64,000 bases of DNA from contig JAQWOR010000077.1 in the NCBI GenBank assembly GCA_029245785.1, forward strand, positions 124,001 through 188,000, given 5' to 3'. The notes below the pieces were generated by a model. That model was not told the origin of the DNA and ran no database searches. It saw only the letters and a program-made list of their open reading frames with translations. This DNA comes from Polaribacter sp. Its GTDB lineage: Bacteria > Bacteroidota > Bacteroidia > Flavobacteriales > Flavobacteriaceae. The translations under genes were made by a program, and so were the position numbers. Each line of letters opens with the position of its first letter. The first letter of the stretch is position 1. Below, piece by piece: positions 17,536 through 27,588 of the stretch.

Positions 17536-18583
17536 TTTCTATTTTTAAAGAAACCGCAAAGGTTGTTGTTGTTTTTGTAATGGTAAAAGAATGTTTGTTT
17601 GGGTAAATTAAACCTAAATTCTGTTGAATGTTTTTTAGGCCTAAACCAGCATATTTTTCCTCTTGTTTTTCTACCTTATCAGAAAGGTTATTTTCAATAT
17701 AAAAATGAAATTCCTTTGCTGTTTTTGTCATGTGAATAGTGACAAAAGTTTGTTCAGTATCACCTTTAATTCCGTGTTTAAAACTATTTTCTATTAAAGG
17801 CAATAATAACATAGGATAAATTTTAAACGCAGCATCATCAATATCATCATCAAATTGAATTTCTGCCGTTTCTTGGTGTCTAAATTTTTGAAAATCTAGA
17901 TAATTAAGAATTAAAGCTCGTTCTTTTTTTAAGGTAATTTTTTCCGTGTTTGAATCATATAACACATATCTTAAGATATCAGACAGTTGTACAATAGCAT
18001 TAGATGTTTCCTCTTTATTTTGTAGTGATAAGGAATACAAAACATTTAAAGAGTTGAATAAAAAATGGGGGTTTATTTGGGCTCTCAACGAAGACAATTG
18101 GAATTGAATTTGTTGGTTTTCTAATTTCAACGCACGGTTTTCTATTTGATTCAAATAGACCCAGTCTTCAGAAATTTTCATCAAAGTTGTAGCTGCTAAA
18201 AACACACTGAAGATGAAAAAAACCTTCATATTAGAATGGTAGGAAATAAAGTAGTAATCAGAAAACACATAGTCAATCAAAGAGCTAAAAAACCAAGTAT
18301 TTAATTGTGTAAAAAGGAGTAAATTTATCAAAAAGAAGAATCCAAATAAGGCATATTTCTCCTTTTTTAAAAACCGAGGAATCAATACATATAGATTGAG
18401 AAAAACAGGAGGAATCACTGTAGCAATAAAGCTTCCTGTGTATACATAATCGATTTTGGCAGGGCTGTGATCTTGAGAAAAAAAATACAACAACACAGCA
18501 AAAGAAGCACACCACAATAGCGCGTTAAAAACAAACACGTTGTGACTTCCGGTTCTAACAAAATAAGACTTAAGGTGTTGCAT
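17522..18583 (-). CDS. LytS/YehU-type sensor histidine kinase
   Basis: A 353-residue membrane sensor. Four hydrophobic helices fill residues 15-135, followed by a short coiled coil and the His_kinase domain with the phospho-acceptor motif QINPHFLFNSLN (His173). The HATPase region includes LLPLIENSFKHGIKG (N box) and GLGLKNIQQNL (G box). No periplasmic sensor domain is evident, so the signal may be sensed within the membrane. It overlaps the upstream lipoprotein gene and the downstream regulator gene by 14 nt each, forming a tight three-gene unit. Confidence 0.92.
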   Translation of the reverse strand: MQHLKSYFVRTGSHNVFVFNALLWCASFAVLLYFFSQDHSPAKIDYVYTGSFIATVIPPVFLNLYVLIPRFLKKEKYALFGFFFLINLLLFTQLNTWFFSSLIDYVFSDYYFISYHSNMKVFFIFSVFLAATTLMKISEDWVYLNQIENRALKLENQQIQFQLSSLRAQINPHFLFNSLNVLYSLSLQNKEETSNAIVQLSDILRYVLYDSNTEKITLKKERALILNYLDFQKFRHQETAEIQFDDDIDDAAFKIYPMLLLPLIENSFKHGIKGDTEQTFVTIHMTKTAKEFHFYIENNLSDKVEKQEEKYAGLGLKNIQQNLGLIYPNKHSFTITKTTTTFAVSLKIEIDEY

Positions 18584-19229
18584 TGATTTTTGTTAAGGTA
18601 AATTCAGTATCTGTTTTCCATTTTTCATTATCGTTAGAAGTCATGTATTTTTTAATAAATTTTTGCAATTCTTCAGGCTTAGCGGTTAGCAAATACTTAT
18701 CATCAAGTAGCCCAACTTTTTCATGTTTGATCTTAATCTTTTTTTCTTTAAAAAGTGCCGCTACTTTGTTTTCACTCAGCCATTTAAAACTAATTTCTCC
18801 ATTGGGCAGCACATCGTATTTGACTAAGGAATGTGTGGCAACTAAATGAATTTTTAGTAATATCGTTGTAAAACCTCCATCAATTTCAAAAGGAATAAAA
18901 TCTAAAAATAATTGCCCATTAATTTTAAAAGGCGTTGCTAAAAAAGTTGTTTTTTCATTTCTTTTAGTTCGCTCAATGAAATAAGCATGTTGAAATTTAT
19001 AATATTCTTTTGAATCCTTTTTTGAAAGGGAATCTATAGGCTTTCCTTCTAATATTAATTCAGAAAAAGCTGCCACTTCCCAAAGAGCTCCATCGTCATC
19101 TTCCCATTGTCCTAAAAATTGAGTATCTGACACAATGGTTTCTTTGGTGTAAAAAGGGTGTAAAGACTTTACAATACACGAGCTTAATAAGACAAAGCTT
19201 ATTACTAAAACAATATTTCTAGTTTTCAT
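18570..19229 (-). CDS. Conserved lipoprotein, first gene of LytS/LytTR operon
   Basis: A 219-residue lipoprotein from the start MKTRNIVLV, with lipobox LLSSC at residue 18. The mature part begins SLHPFYTKETIVSDTQFLGQWEDDDGALWEV, a pattern seen in Bacteroidota lipoproteins of unknown function. Position and 14-nt overlap with the kinase suggest it is an accessory to the sensor, or that the system controls it. I chose the second Met because a -7 promoter element covers the region upstream of it and the first Met adds nothing to the signal peptide. Confidence 0.75.
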   Translation of the reverse strand: MKTRNIVLVISFVLLSSCIVKSLHPFYTKETIVSDTQFLGQWEDDDGALWEVAAFSELILEGKPIDSLSKKDSKEYYKFQHAYFIERTKRNEKTTFLATPFKINGQLFLDFIPFEIDGGFTTILLKIHLVATHSLVKYDVLPNGEISFKWLSENKVAALFKEKKIKIKHEKVGLLDDKYLLTAKPEELQKFIKKYMTSNDNEKWKTDTEFTLTKINATP

Positions 19230-19235
19230 ATGTTT

Positions 19236-19243
19236 CAAATTTA
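19236..19243 (-). promoter_or_regulatory. -7 element (TAAATTTG) of the lipoprotein-LytS-LytTR operon
   Basis: TAAATTTG on the minus strand matches TAnnTTTG and ends 6 nt before the ATG at 19229. Transcription would then start at or next to the start codon. Confidence 0.45.
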
Positions 19244-19336
19244 ATTATTTGAGAACAAAAGAAGTACAGAAAGCATTAAAAAAGAAAAATATTCGTTGAA
19301 CACAGTTATTTTCTCGTTGAAAATGAAGAGGTGTTG

Positions 19337-20821
19337 TCAATCTTCCCAATCCATTGTTCTTTTTACGGCTTTTTGCCATTTTTTATAGAGCCGTTCTCTT
19401 TTTTCAGCAGTAAACTCGGAGGTAAATACAGTGTTTATTTTTCTATGAGAAAGAATGTCAGACTGTTTCCACAGCCCCACGGCAATCCCTGCTAAATAAG
19501 CCGCGCCCAGTACAGTTGTTTCTGTAACCTTTGGCCGTTCTACCTTGGTATTTAAAAGATCTGCTTGAAATTGCATCAGCAAATTATTAGCAGAAGCGCC
19601 GCCATCAACTTTTAAGGAAGTTAGCGGAACCTTACTGTCTTCTTGCATAGCATTTAACACGTCTTTTGTTTGGTACGCGAGTGATTGTAGCGTTGCCTTG
19701 ATCAAATGATTTTTTCCAGTATCACGTGTCAATCCGAAGATGGCACCTCGGGCATACATGTCCCAATGCGGAGCTCCCAATCCAGCAAAAGCAGGAACCA
19801 CATAGACAGGATTTTCTCCTTCTACTAAGTCCGCTAGCGCTTCACTCTCTTTGGCATTGCTAATAAGTTGCAGTCCGTCACGCAACCATTGAATTGCCGC
19901 GCCTGCAATAAACACACTTCCTTCTAAGGCATAAAAAACTTTATTATCAATGCCCCAAGCAATGGTGGTCAGCAATCCGTTGTTAGAAAACTGCGCTTCT
20001 TCACCCGTATTCATCAGCATAAAACAACCTGTTCCGTAGGTGTTTTTTGCGGCACCTTTTTCAAAACACGCTTGTCCAAACAACGCCGCTTGTTGATCGC
20101 CTGCAATGCCTGAAATCGGAATTTTTACACCCTCAATTGTATGTGTGCCAAATTGATAACTGGAAGGGCGTACTTTAGGAAGCATTGCTGTGGGTATGTT
20201 CAATTCGCTTACCAGTTTTTCATCCCAATTCAACTTTTTAATATCAAATAATAGTGTTCTCGATGCATTACTAACATCTGTTGCGTGTACTTCTCCTTTT
20301 GTTAAATTCCATAGCAACCAGGTATCAATGGTTCCAAAAAGAAGGTTTCCTTTTTCGGCTTCAGATTGTGCGTTTTCGACATGGTCTAAGATCCAATGAA
20401 TTTTTGTGGCAGAAAAATAAGCATCAATAACGAGTCCTGTGGTTTTTTTTACGTGATTTTCGAGTCCCTTTTTCTTCAATTTTTCGCAAATAGAAGCCGT
20501 TCGTTTGTCTTGCCAAACAATGGCATTGTAAATGGGTTTTCCTGTATGTTTGTTCCAAACAACAGTTGTTTCACGCTGGTTTGTAATGCCAATTCCTACA
20601 ATTTCTGAAGCAGAAATATTGGCTTTTGCAATGACTTTTTTGACCGTTGTTAATTGGGTGTTTAAGATTTCCATCGGATCGTGTTCTACCCAACCAGGTT
20701 GCGGAAAAACTTGTTTAAATTCTTGTTGTGCCATCGCAACAATTTGTCCATTTTGATGAACAAGTACAGATCGAGAACTGGTGGTTCCTTGATCTAAAGC
20801 AAGGATGTATTTTTGAGTCAT
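19337..20821 (-). CDS. glpK: Glycerol kinase
   Basis: A 494-residue FGGY-family kinase that makes sn-glycerol 3-phosphate from glycerol and ATP, feeding GlpD. The N-terminal phosphate motif [10 protein letters not shown], the substrate segment [14 protein letters not shown], the [13 protein letters not shown] loop and the C-terminal ATP-site segment [18 protein letters not shown] are intact, and the length is standard. No glpF facilitator is next to it. The divergent neighbour is an NhaC-type antiporter rather than a glycerol transporter. Confidence 0.97.
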   Translation of the reverse strand: MTQKYILALDQGTTSSRSVLVHQNGQIVAMAQQEFKQVFPQPGWVEHDPMEILNTQLTTVKKVIAKANISASEIVGIGITNQRETTVVWNKHTGKPIYNAIVWQDKRTASICEKLKKKGLENHVKKTTGLVIDAYFSATKIHWILDHVENAQSEAEKGNLLFGTIDTWLLWNLTKGEVHATDVSNASRTLLFDIKKLNWDEKLVSELNIPTAMLPKVRPSSYQFGTHTIEGVKIPISGIAGDQQAALFGQACFEKGAAKNTYGTGCFMLMNTGEEAQFSNNGLLTTIAWGIDNKVFYALEGSVFIAGAAIQWLRDGLQLISNAKESEALADLVEGENPVYVVPAFAGLGAPHWDMYARGAIFGLTRDTGKNHLIKATLQSLAYQTKDVLNAMQEDSKVPLTSLKVDGGASANNLLMQFQADLLNTKVERPKVTETTVLGAAYLAGIAVGLWKQSDILSHRKINTVFTSEFTAEKRERLYKKWQKAVKRTMDWED

Positions 20822-20938
20822 TTAGCGATTATAAATAGAAGTAGCAATTTACAAAAATCAAGCGACACCTATTTGTTTAAAAAAAAGAGCCGATACTCGA
20901 AGAAAAAACTATCTTTAGGCAACTTAAAAACACAGTTT

Positions 20939-22414
20939 ATGGACTATGGATTCCTTTCGGTATTGCCGCCAATTGTTGCTATTGTTTTAGCATTAAGAAC
21001 AAAGCAAGTATATATTGCATTGCTTTTTGGAATCTGGTTTTCGTGGTTAATTGTAAAAGGGTGGAATCCGTTAGACGGCACAATAGCCATGATTGAAGCA
21101 TTGGTCAATGTTTTTAAATCTGAAGGAAATACAAGAACCATTATGTTTAGTGCCTTGATAGGAGCATTGCTTATTTTTATTCAATACTCTAGAGGTGTAG
21201 AAGGTTTTGTAAATATTATAAACAGTCGAATTGCTAAGTTTGAAAAGAAGCAAACAGGATATAGTAGAGTGATGGTACAAGTATTGGCAATCCTAACAGG
21301 TCTGGCGTTATTTGTTGAAACAAGCATTAGTTCTTTAACCGTTGGAACCTTGTACAGACCTATTTTTGACAAGTTAAAAATACCAAGAGAAAAGCTGGCT
21401 TATATTGCCGATTCTAGTTCGGCACCGTCTTCTATTTTAATTCCGTTCAATGCTTGGGGCGCATTTATTATGGGGCTTTTATTGACCCAAGGAATTGAAC
21501 AACCTTTTTCTGTGATGCTGTCTTCTATTAAATACAATTTTTATCCGCTGTTGGCAATTTTGATAGTTTTTGTGGTGATTCTCACAAAAAAAGACTGGGG
21601 CCCAATGGCAAAAGCAGAAAAAAGAACCAGAGAAACAGGGGAATTAATGAACACAAATGCGGTGCCAATGGTTTCTGATGAAATCACATCTTTCCCCCCA
21701 AAAGAAGGCGTTAAAGCAAAGGCGTATAACATGATCGTTCCACTGTTGGTAATGGTGTTGATGATGCCCATAAACCTTGTGTATACAGGATGGACTTCGG
21801 TTCAAAACTCCACTTCTTTTTTAGACCACGCTTCGCAAGCAATTGGGAAAGGATCAGGATCGTCTTCTGTGTTGTATTCAGTCATCATTTCTTTGATGGT
21901 AGCTATGATTTTATATGCTGTTCAAGGAATTATGAAACCAAAAGAAATGGTAAGTTTATCTTTGAAAGGAATTAGCGAATTAATGCCCTTGGCTTTATTA
22001 ATGTTGTTGGCATTTGCCATTGGAGACGCTTGTAAAGAATTAGAAACAGGACAGTATGTGGCAAATGTTACAAAAGAGTGGCTGTCTCCAGAATTGTTGC
22101 CGGCGGTGGTTTTTATAATTAGCTCGTTTATTGCTTTTTCAACAGGAACCTCTTGGGGAACTTTTGCAATTATGTTGGCCATTTCTATTCCGATGGCAAA
22201 CATTCACGGCTCAGAAATCACAATTATTGTGGCAGCAACACTTGGAGGAGGAATTTTTGGAGACCATTGTTCGCCGATTTCAGACACTTCTATCATTTCT
22301 TCGATGGCATCAGCAAGTGACCATATAGATCATGTAAAAACACAATTACCTTACGCATTGATTGGTGGAGTAATTGCTACCACTCTTTACTTGTTGATTG
22401 GCTTTTTTGGGTAA
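20939..22414 (+). CDS. NhaC-family Na+/H+ antiporter
   Basis: A 491-residue inner-membrane transporter with about 11-12 hydrophobic helices. Conserved family segments are visible: ADSSSAPSSILIPFNAWGAFI in the middle and SFIAFSTGTSWGTFAIMLAIS followed by GGGIFGDHCSPISDTS near the end. These fit the NhaC branch, which exchanges Na+ for H+ (some relatives exchange organic acids). The longer frame from 20813 overlaps the divergent glpK gene and adds a 42-residue basic polar stretch with no membrane character, so I start at MDYGFLSVLPP. Confidence 0.9.
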   Translation: MDYGFLSVLPPIVAIVLALRTKQVYIALLFGIWFSWLIVKGWNPLDGTIAMIEALVNVFKSEGNTRTIMFSALIGALLIFIQYSRGVEGFVNIINSRIAKFEKKQTGYSRVMVQVLAILTGLALFVETSISSLTVGTLYRPIFDKLKIPREKLAYIADSSSAPSSILIPFNAWGAFIMGLLLTQGIEQPFSVMLSSIKYNFYPLLAILIVFVVILTKKDWGPMAKAEKRTRETGELMNTNAVPMVSDEITSFPPKEGVKAKAYNMIVPLLVMVLMMPINLVYTGWTSVQNSTSFLDHASQAIGKGSGSSSVLYSVIISLMVAMILYAVQGIMKPKEMVSLSLKGISELMPLALLMLLAFAIGDACKELETGQYVANVTKEWLSPELLPAVVFIISSFIAFSTGTSWGTFAIMLAISIPMANIHGSEITIIVAATLGGGIFGDHCSPISDTSIISSMASASDHIDHVKTQLPYALIGGVIATTLYLLIGFFG

Positions 22415-22481
22415 CCAATCTACGGCAGACAGCTAAAAGGAAGTTGTTATTACGAAGAATGAAAAGATGTTGATGAAAGGA

Positions 22482-22877
22482 TTATTTCACTAAAATACCA
22501 CGTTTGTTTAATAGTGTAATCATTCGTAAAGCCCCTTCTTTGATGGTGTTTTGTTTAAAAAGAAATGTTTTTTCGTACAAGGCATTGTCTTCAAAAAAAG
22601 AAACTTGAAAACGATTGTTCAGCTTGAAGAGTTCGGGCTGAATAAACTCAACTTTTGCAAAAGAATTTTTAGGCAACACCGCAATTTTCTTACGAAGTAA
22701 TGACGTTGTTTTTTTCTCGCTGAAGCCTTGAGAAACAATTACCACCATTTCTAAATCAACCTTTTTTTTGTTGATAATGTACACATTCCAGTCATTGGTT
22801 TTATAAAGAGCATTGTATTCATAAACAATGGCCATTTCTACGCCGGTAACTTCAGGGATTTGGAGGTCTTTTTTCAT
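22482..22877 (-). CDS. Conserved hypothetical protein next to pheS (131 aa)
   Basis: A 131-residue cytosolic protein without signal peptide or membrane segments; predicted mostly beta strands alternating with Lys-rich turns. It contains YKTNDWNVYIINKKKVDLEMVVIVSQG and ends KEGALRMITLLNKRGILVK. Similar proteins beside pheS in Bacteroidota are often mislabelled as phenylalanyl-tRNA synthetase subunit. It has no synthetase motif. It follows pheS on the same strand across an 83-nt gap that contains two hairpins. No function can be assigned. Confidence 0.75.
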   Translation of the reverse strand: MKKDLQIPEVTGVEMAIVYEYNALYKTNDWNVYIINKKKVDLEMVVIVSQGFSEKKTTSLLRKKIAVLPKNSFAKVEFIQPELFKLNNRFQVSFFEDNALYEKTFLFKQNTIKEGALRMITLLNKRGILVK

Positions 22878-22880
22878 TAA

Positions 22881-22962
22881 TGCTGAACTTGCTTCAGTAT
22901 CTCATGGATACTGAAAATAAGATTAATAAGTTTTTAGAAAGAAGCTGAACTTGTTTCAGCTT
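22881..22962. repeat. Pair of REP-like hairpins with the shared core gctgaacttg-ttcag
   Basis: Two related units lie between pheS and the downstream gene. Unit one holds GCTGAACTTGCTTCAG (22882-22897) and a perfect 9-bp hairpin TTCAGTATC/GATACTGAA (22893-22901 with 22907-22915). Unit two holds GCTGAACTTGTTTCAG (22944-22959) in an 8-bp hairpin, 22942-22949 with 22955-22962, overlapping the pheS stop codon. The cores differ at one base in 16. This sequence type is familiar as a dispersed intergenic repeat in Flavobacteriaceae. Confidence 0.65.
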
Positions 22963-23980
22963 AAATAACCGACTTAAATTGTTCTAAGAAACGAACATCG
23001 TTTTCGTAAAACATTCGAATGTCTGGAATTTGATATAGCAGCATAGCGATACGCTCAATTCCCATTCCGAAGGCATATCCAGAATATTTTGTTGGATCGA
23101 TATTGGCATTTTTTAAGACATTAGGATCTACCATTCCGCAGCCCATAATTTCTAACCAACCGGTTCCTTTGGTAATTCTATAATCAGTTTCTGTTTCTAA
23201 TCCCCAATAAATATCAACTTCGGCACTTGGCTCTGTAAATGGAAAATACGAAGGGCGCAGTCTAATTTTAGACTTTCCAAACATTTCTTTTGTAAAATAT
23301 AAAAGAGTTTGTTTTAAATCTGCAAAAGAAACATCGGTATCAATATACAAACCTTCTACTTGATGAAAAATACAATGTGCTCGTGCAGAAATATCTTCGT
23401 TACGAAACACACGACCTGGAGAAATGGTTCGAATTGGCGGCGTGTTGTTTTCCATATAACGAACCTGTACCGATGAGGTATGAGTTCTCAACAAAATATC
23501 AGGGTCTTGTTCTATAAAAAAGGTATCCTGCATGTCTCGTGCGGGATGGTATTCTGGTAAGTTTAATGCTGTAAAGTTGTGCCAATCATCTTCAATTTCT
23601 GGACCTTCAGAAACGGTAAAACCAATGCGGTTGAAGACCTCAATAATTTGATTTTTTACCAATGATATAGGGTGTCGAGAACCCAACTGAATCGGTTCTG
23701 ACGGTCGAGTTAAATCTCCATAAATACCTTTTTCTTCAACAGAAGACACTAAAGCCTCATTTAAAGCAAGTACTTTTTCTTCGGTAGATTTTTTTAATGT
23801 ATTTAGTGCCTGCCCAAAGTCTTTACGTAAATTAGCATCTACGTTTTTAAATTCTGAAAACAAGTCCTTTAGCAAGCCTTTGCTTCCCAAGTACTTTATT
23901 CTAAACGCTTCAACTTCTTCTTTAGAAGTTGCTTTAAACGCCGCTACATCACCGATCAATTCTTTTACTTTGTCTAACAT
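22961..23980 (-). CDS. pheS: Phenylalanyl-tRNA synthetase alpha subunit
   Basis: A 339-residue class II synthetase catalytic subunit that charges tRNA-Phe as an alpha2-beta2 enzyme with PheT (not in the window). The N-terminal coiled-coil (about residues 5-85) precedes motif 1 ([19 protein letters not shown]). Motif 2 ([20 protein letters not shown]) and motif 3 ([16 protein letters not shown]) are intact. Length is normal. A -7 promoter element lies 26 nt upstream. Confidence 0.97.
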   Translation of the reverse strand: MLDKVKELIGDVAAFKATSKEEVEAFRIKYLGSKGLLKDLFSEFKNVDANLRKDFGQALNTLKKSTEEKVLALNEALVSSVEEKGIYGDLTRPSEPIQLGSRHPISLVKNQIIEVFNRIGFTVSEGPEIEDDWHNFTALNLPEYHPARDMQDTFFIEQDPDILLRTHTSSVQVRYMENNTPPIRTISPGRVFRNEDISARAHCIFHQVEGLYIDTDVSFADLKQTLLYFTKEMFGKSKIRLRPSYFPFTEPSAEVDIYWGLETETDYRITKGTGWLEIMGCGMVDPNVLKNANIDPTKYSGYAFGMGIERIAMLLYQIPDIRMFYENDVRFLEQFKSVI

Positions 23981-24005
23981 TCTTTAAACTCAAAAAATTA
24001 AGGGA

Positions 24006-24013
24006 CAAATTTA
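24006..24013 (-). promoter_or_regulatory. -7 element (TAAATTTG) for pheS
   Basis: TAAATTTG on the minus strand matches TAnnTTTG, 26 nt from the pheS ATG; no TTG at the 17-nt spacing. Confidence 0.45.
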
Positions 24014-24127
24014 CAATTTTTTATGGAAAAAGGTGTGATGTTTTAACGGTTTACGAAATCGATTGAGAAAAAATCAAAAACAAGTAAAATAATAGAAAAT
24101 TTTAAATTTAAAGAATGGTAAATTGGT

Positions 24128-24135
24128 TATATTTG
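24128..24135 (+). promoter_or_regulatory. -7 element (TATATTTG) for gdhA
   Basis: TATATTTG matches TAnnTTTG, 42 nt before the gdhA ATG. TTA instead of TTG stands at the 17-nt spacing (24108-24110). Confidence 0.5.
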
Positions 24136-24174
24136 CCCCGTTAAATTATTAACTACATAAAATACTAGATTTAA

Positions 24175-25521
<1,347 letters not shown>

Positions 25522-25552
25522 TTAAATATTAAAGACGAGACTTTTAGATCGT

Positions 25553-25583
25553 AAACCTCATAGTTTTTCTGTGAGGTTTTTTT
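25553..25583 (+). terminator. Intrinsic terminator of gdhA
   Basis: Stem AAACCTCA (25553-25560) with TGAGGTTT (25572-25579), then a run of T. The hairpin is 30 nt after the gdhA stop codon. Confidence 0.85.
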
Positions 25584-25595
25584 ATGAAATTTACC

Positions 25596-25603
25596 TACCT
25601 TTG
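25596..25603 (+). promoter_or_regulatory. -7 element (TACCTTTG) for the PNPOx lipoprotein gene
   Basis: TACCTTTG matches TAnnTTTG, 22 nt before the ATG at 25626 and just after the gdhA terminator. Confidence 0.5.
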
Positions 25604-25625
25604 AGTACACAAACATATTTTAAAG

Positions 25626-26168
25626 ATGAAAAAAGGAATATACATCATCTTGTTTAGCTTAACTTTTTCCTGTAACCCCACAGAAATTAAAGAGAAAAAA
25701 CTAAAAACAGCGTTTTCTTTAGCAGAAAAAGCCATTTTAATAGAAGCTAAAAGCATCATGGAGTCATCGTATTATTGTACGTTAATTACTCAAGATAAAA
25801 AAGGACAACCTAAAGCACGTGTAGTTGAACCTTTTTTACCAGAAAAAGAGTATACTGTGTGGATGGCAACCAACCCTTATAGTAGAAAAGTAACACAGCT
25901 AAAAAATAATAGTAAAACCACTTTGCACTATTTTGATAAAAGTAAACTAGCCTATGTATCATTGATGGGAGACGCATATTTAGTAGACGACCCTATTCTT
26001 AAAGCACAAAAATGGAAAGAAGGTTGGGAAAAGTTTTATCCAAAAAGAGATACAGATTATTTGCTAATAAAATTTGTGCCGCATACCTTAGAGCTTATCA
26101 GCCCTTCTAAAAAATACTTAGGCGATAAAACAACCTGGAAACCACACCAAGTACTACTAAGAAAATGA
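25626..26168 (+). CDS. Pyridoxamine 5'-phosphate oxidase-like lipoprotein
   Basis: A 180-residue protein with a lipoprotein signal (LFSLTFSC, Cys at residue 16). The mature domain is a flavin-binding split barrel of the PNPOx-like group: YYCTLITQDKKGQPKARVVEPF, WMATNPYSRKVTQLKNN and VSLMGDAYLVDD. Most relatives are cytosolic flavin or F420 enzymes, so anchoring at the envelope is unusual. True PdxH active-site motifs are not obvious, so I do not claim vitamin B6 oxidation. The downstream hydrolase overlaps it by 4 nt (ATGA), which shows coupling. Confidence 0.78.
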   Translation: MKKGIYIILFSLTFSCNPTEIKEKKLKTAFSLAEKAILIEAKSIMESSYYCTLITQDKKGQPKARVVEPFLPEKEYTVWMATNPYSRKVTQLKNNSKTTLHYFDKSKLAYVSLMGDAYLVDDPILKAQKWKEGWEKFYPKRDTDYLLIKFVPHTLELISPSKKYLGDKTTWKPHQVLLRK

Positions 26169-27004
26169 GAATATTAAAAAACCAAGCCCTTCAAGGAAAA
26201 CACAACAAGCCTATTTTGGTAGATGCTTTTTTTATTGAAACAGGCACAGTAAAACCTGTGCTCATTTTTTGCCACGGATACAAAGGATTTAAAGATTGGG
26301 GAGCATGGAATCTAATGGCAGAAGCATTTGCAAAATCGGGATTTTGTTGTGTGAAATTTAATTTTTCTCACAATGGAGGAACTGTTGAAGAACCAATCGA
26401 TTTTCCAGATTTAGAGGCATTTGGACACAACAACTACAGTAAAGAATTGGACGATTTAGAAATTGTAATTGATTGGGTTTTTGAAAGCAACTTGTTTCAA
26501 AATGAAATAGATGTAAATCAAATTTCTTTGATGGGACATAGTCGAGGTGGAGGAACCGTCTTGATCAAAGGGGCGGAAGATACTCGAGTTAAAAAAGTAA
26601 TTACCTTAGCTGGAGTTTGCGATTTTAAAAACCGATTTCCTAAAAAGGAAGATTTTAAAAAATGGAAAGAAAAAGGTGTTTATTACGTAAAAAACGGAAG
26701 AACTCACCAAGAAATGCCTCATTTTTATCATTTTTATGAAGATTTTAAAAAAAACGAAAAACGCCTAACCATTCAAAAAGCGGTTAAAAATTTAGTAATT
26801 CCACACTTAATTATTCATGGAAATAGCGATACTTCTGTTGGTATTGATGAAGCCCAAAAGCTACATTCTTGGAATTCAAAAAGCAGGTTAGAAATTATTA
26901 AAAATGCAAACCATGTGTTTAACACTTCACATCCTTGGAAGGAGGAAAAATTATCAAGAGAATTAGAAATTGTCACAAAACAGTGTATTCAATTTTTAGA
27001 ATAA
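26165..27004 (+). CDS. Alpha/beta hydrolase
   Basis: A 279-residue cytosolic hydrolase. The oxyanion-hole strand reads LIFCHGYKGFKDWG, the nucleophile elbow is GHSRGGG (Ser in the Gly-x-Ser-x-Gly pattern), an acid is likely in HGNSDTSVG, and the catalytic His in NANHVFNTSHPW. The fold is complete. The architecture is close to the dienelactone-hydrolase/BAAT-like group, but the substrate is unknown. Its ATG overlaps the stop codon of the PNPOx-like lipoprotein gene. Confidence 0.85.
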   Translation: MRILKNQALQGKHNKPILVDAFFIETGTVKPVLIFCHGYKGFKDWGAWNLMAEAFAKSGFCCVKFNFSHNGGTVEEPIDFPDLEAFGHNNYSKELDDLEIVIDWVFESNLFQNEIDVNQISLMGHSRGGGTVLIKGAEDTRVKKVITLAGVCDFKNRFPKKEDFKKWKEKGVYYVKNGRTHQEMPHFYHFYEDFKKNEKRLTIQKAVKNLVIPHLIIHGNSDTSVGIDEAQKLHSWNSKSRLEIIKNANHVFNTSHPWKEEKLSRELEIVTKQCIQFLE

Positions 27005-27078
27005 TTGTCACTCCCGAGGAATCGGGAATCTATTTTATGGCGTTTGGTTTGGATTCCCAATCGAGTTGGGAATGACAA
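27005..27078. repeat. REP-like imperfect inverted repeat (gtcactccc ... gggaatgac)
   Basis: A left arm at 27005-27030 (TTGTCACTCCCGAGG then AATCGGGAATC) and a right arm at 27051-27078 (GGATTCCCAATC then GAGTTGGGAATGACAA) are imperfect reverse complements around a 20-nt centre. Each arm also contains a smaller CCCGA/TCGGG-type palindrome. It lies immediately after the hydrolase stop codon. The GTCATTCCC/GGGAATC type is a widespread bacterial intergenic repeat. Confidence 0.75.
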
Positions 27079-27155
27079 ATAAGCTTTCAAAAGAATTACA
27101 AGAAATAGTTGAGAGCGGGATTAAACTTTTAAAAGAACACCAATTCTTCTTTTTG

Positions 27156-27163
27156 TATTTTTG
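27156..27163 (+). promoter_or_regulatory. -7 element (TATTTTTG) for the ACT-dinB operon
   Basis: TATTTTTG matches TAnnTTTG, 26 nt before the ATG at 27190; no TTG at 17-nt spacing. Confidence 0.45.
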
Positions 27164-27189
27164 AACTTAATTTTATAATAACGTTTAAG

Positions 27190-27588
27190 ATGAGCGGAAT
27201 AAAAGATTTAAGAACTTTAATTAAAAACATGGAGCCTGTATTAAACAAAGGAGTGTATGTTTTTACTACGGTTACCAATAATCAGGTAGTACGCTCAGAG
27301 ACTCTTTTTGAATTTAAAGAAGAAGAAGGCACCACAATCGTTTTAGAGCAATCAAAAGCTGATGAATTAGGACTGTCTTATGAATATATCAGTTCTTGGA
27401 TTACCTTAAAAGTTCACTCTTCGTTATATGCCGTTGGTTTAACAGCTGCGTTTTCAACCGAATTAGCAAAACACAATATAAGCAGCAATGTAATAGCGGG
27501 TTATTATCATGATCATATTTTTGTTGACCAAAAAGAGGGTCAAAAATCCATTGCTATATTGGCTAATTTTTCGAAAAATTACTCATGA
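27190..27588 (+). CDS. ACT domain-containing protein (ACT_3 type)
   Basis: A 132-residue protein made of two ACT-like halves, with VLNKGVYVFTTV near the N-terminus and a WITLKVHSSLYAVGLTAAFSTELAKHNISSNVIAGYYHDHIFV segment typical of the ACT_3 (DUF2241) group. Such domains bind amino acids or related small molecules. The role here is not known. Its last 4 nt overlap dinB (ATGA), so the two are translated from one message. Confidence 0.85.
   Translation: MSGIKDLRTLIKNMEPVLNKGVYVFTTVTNNQVVRSETLFEFKEEEGTTIVLEQSKADELGLSYEYISSWITLKVHSSLYAVGLTAAFSTELAKHNISSNVIAGYYHDHIFVDQKEGQKSIAILANFSKNYS

Noticed and set aside
20813-20938. Upstream start for the NhaC antiporter
   Set aside because: It overlaps divergent glpK and adds polar sequence before the first helix.
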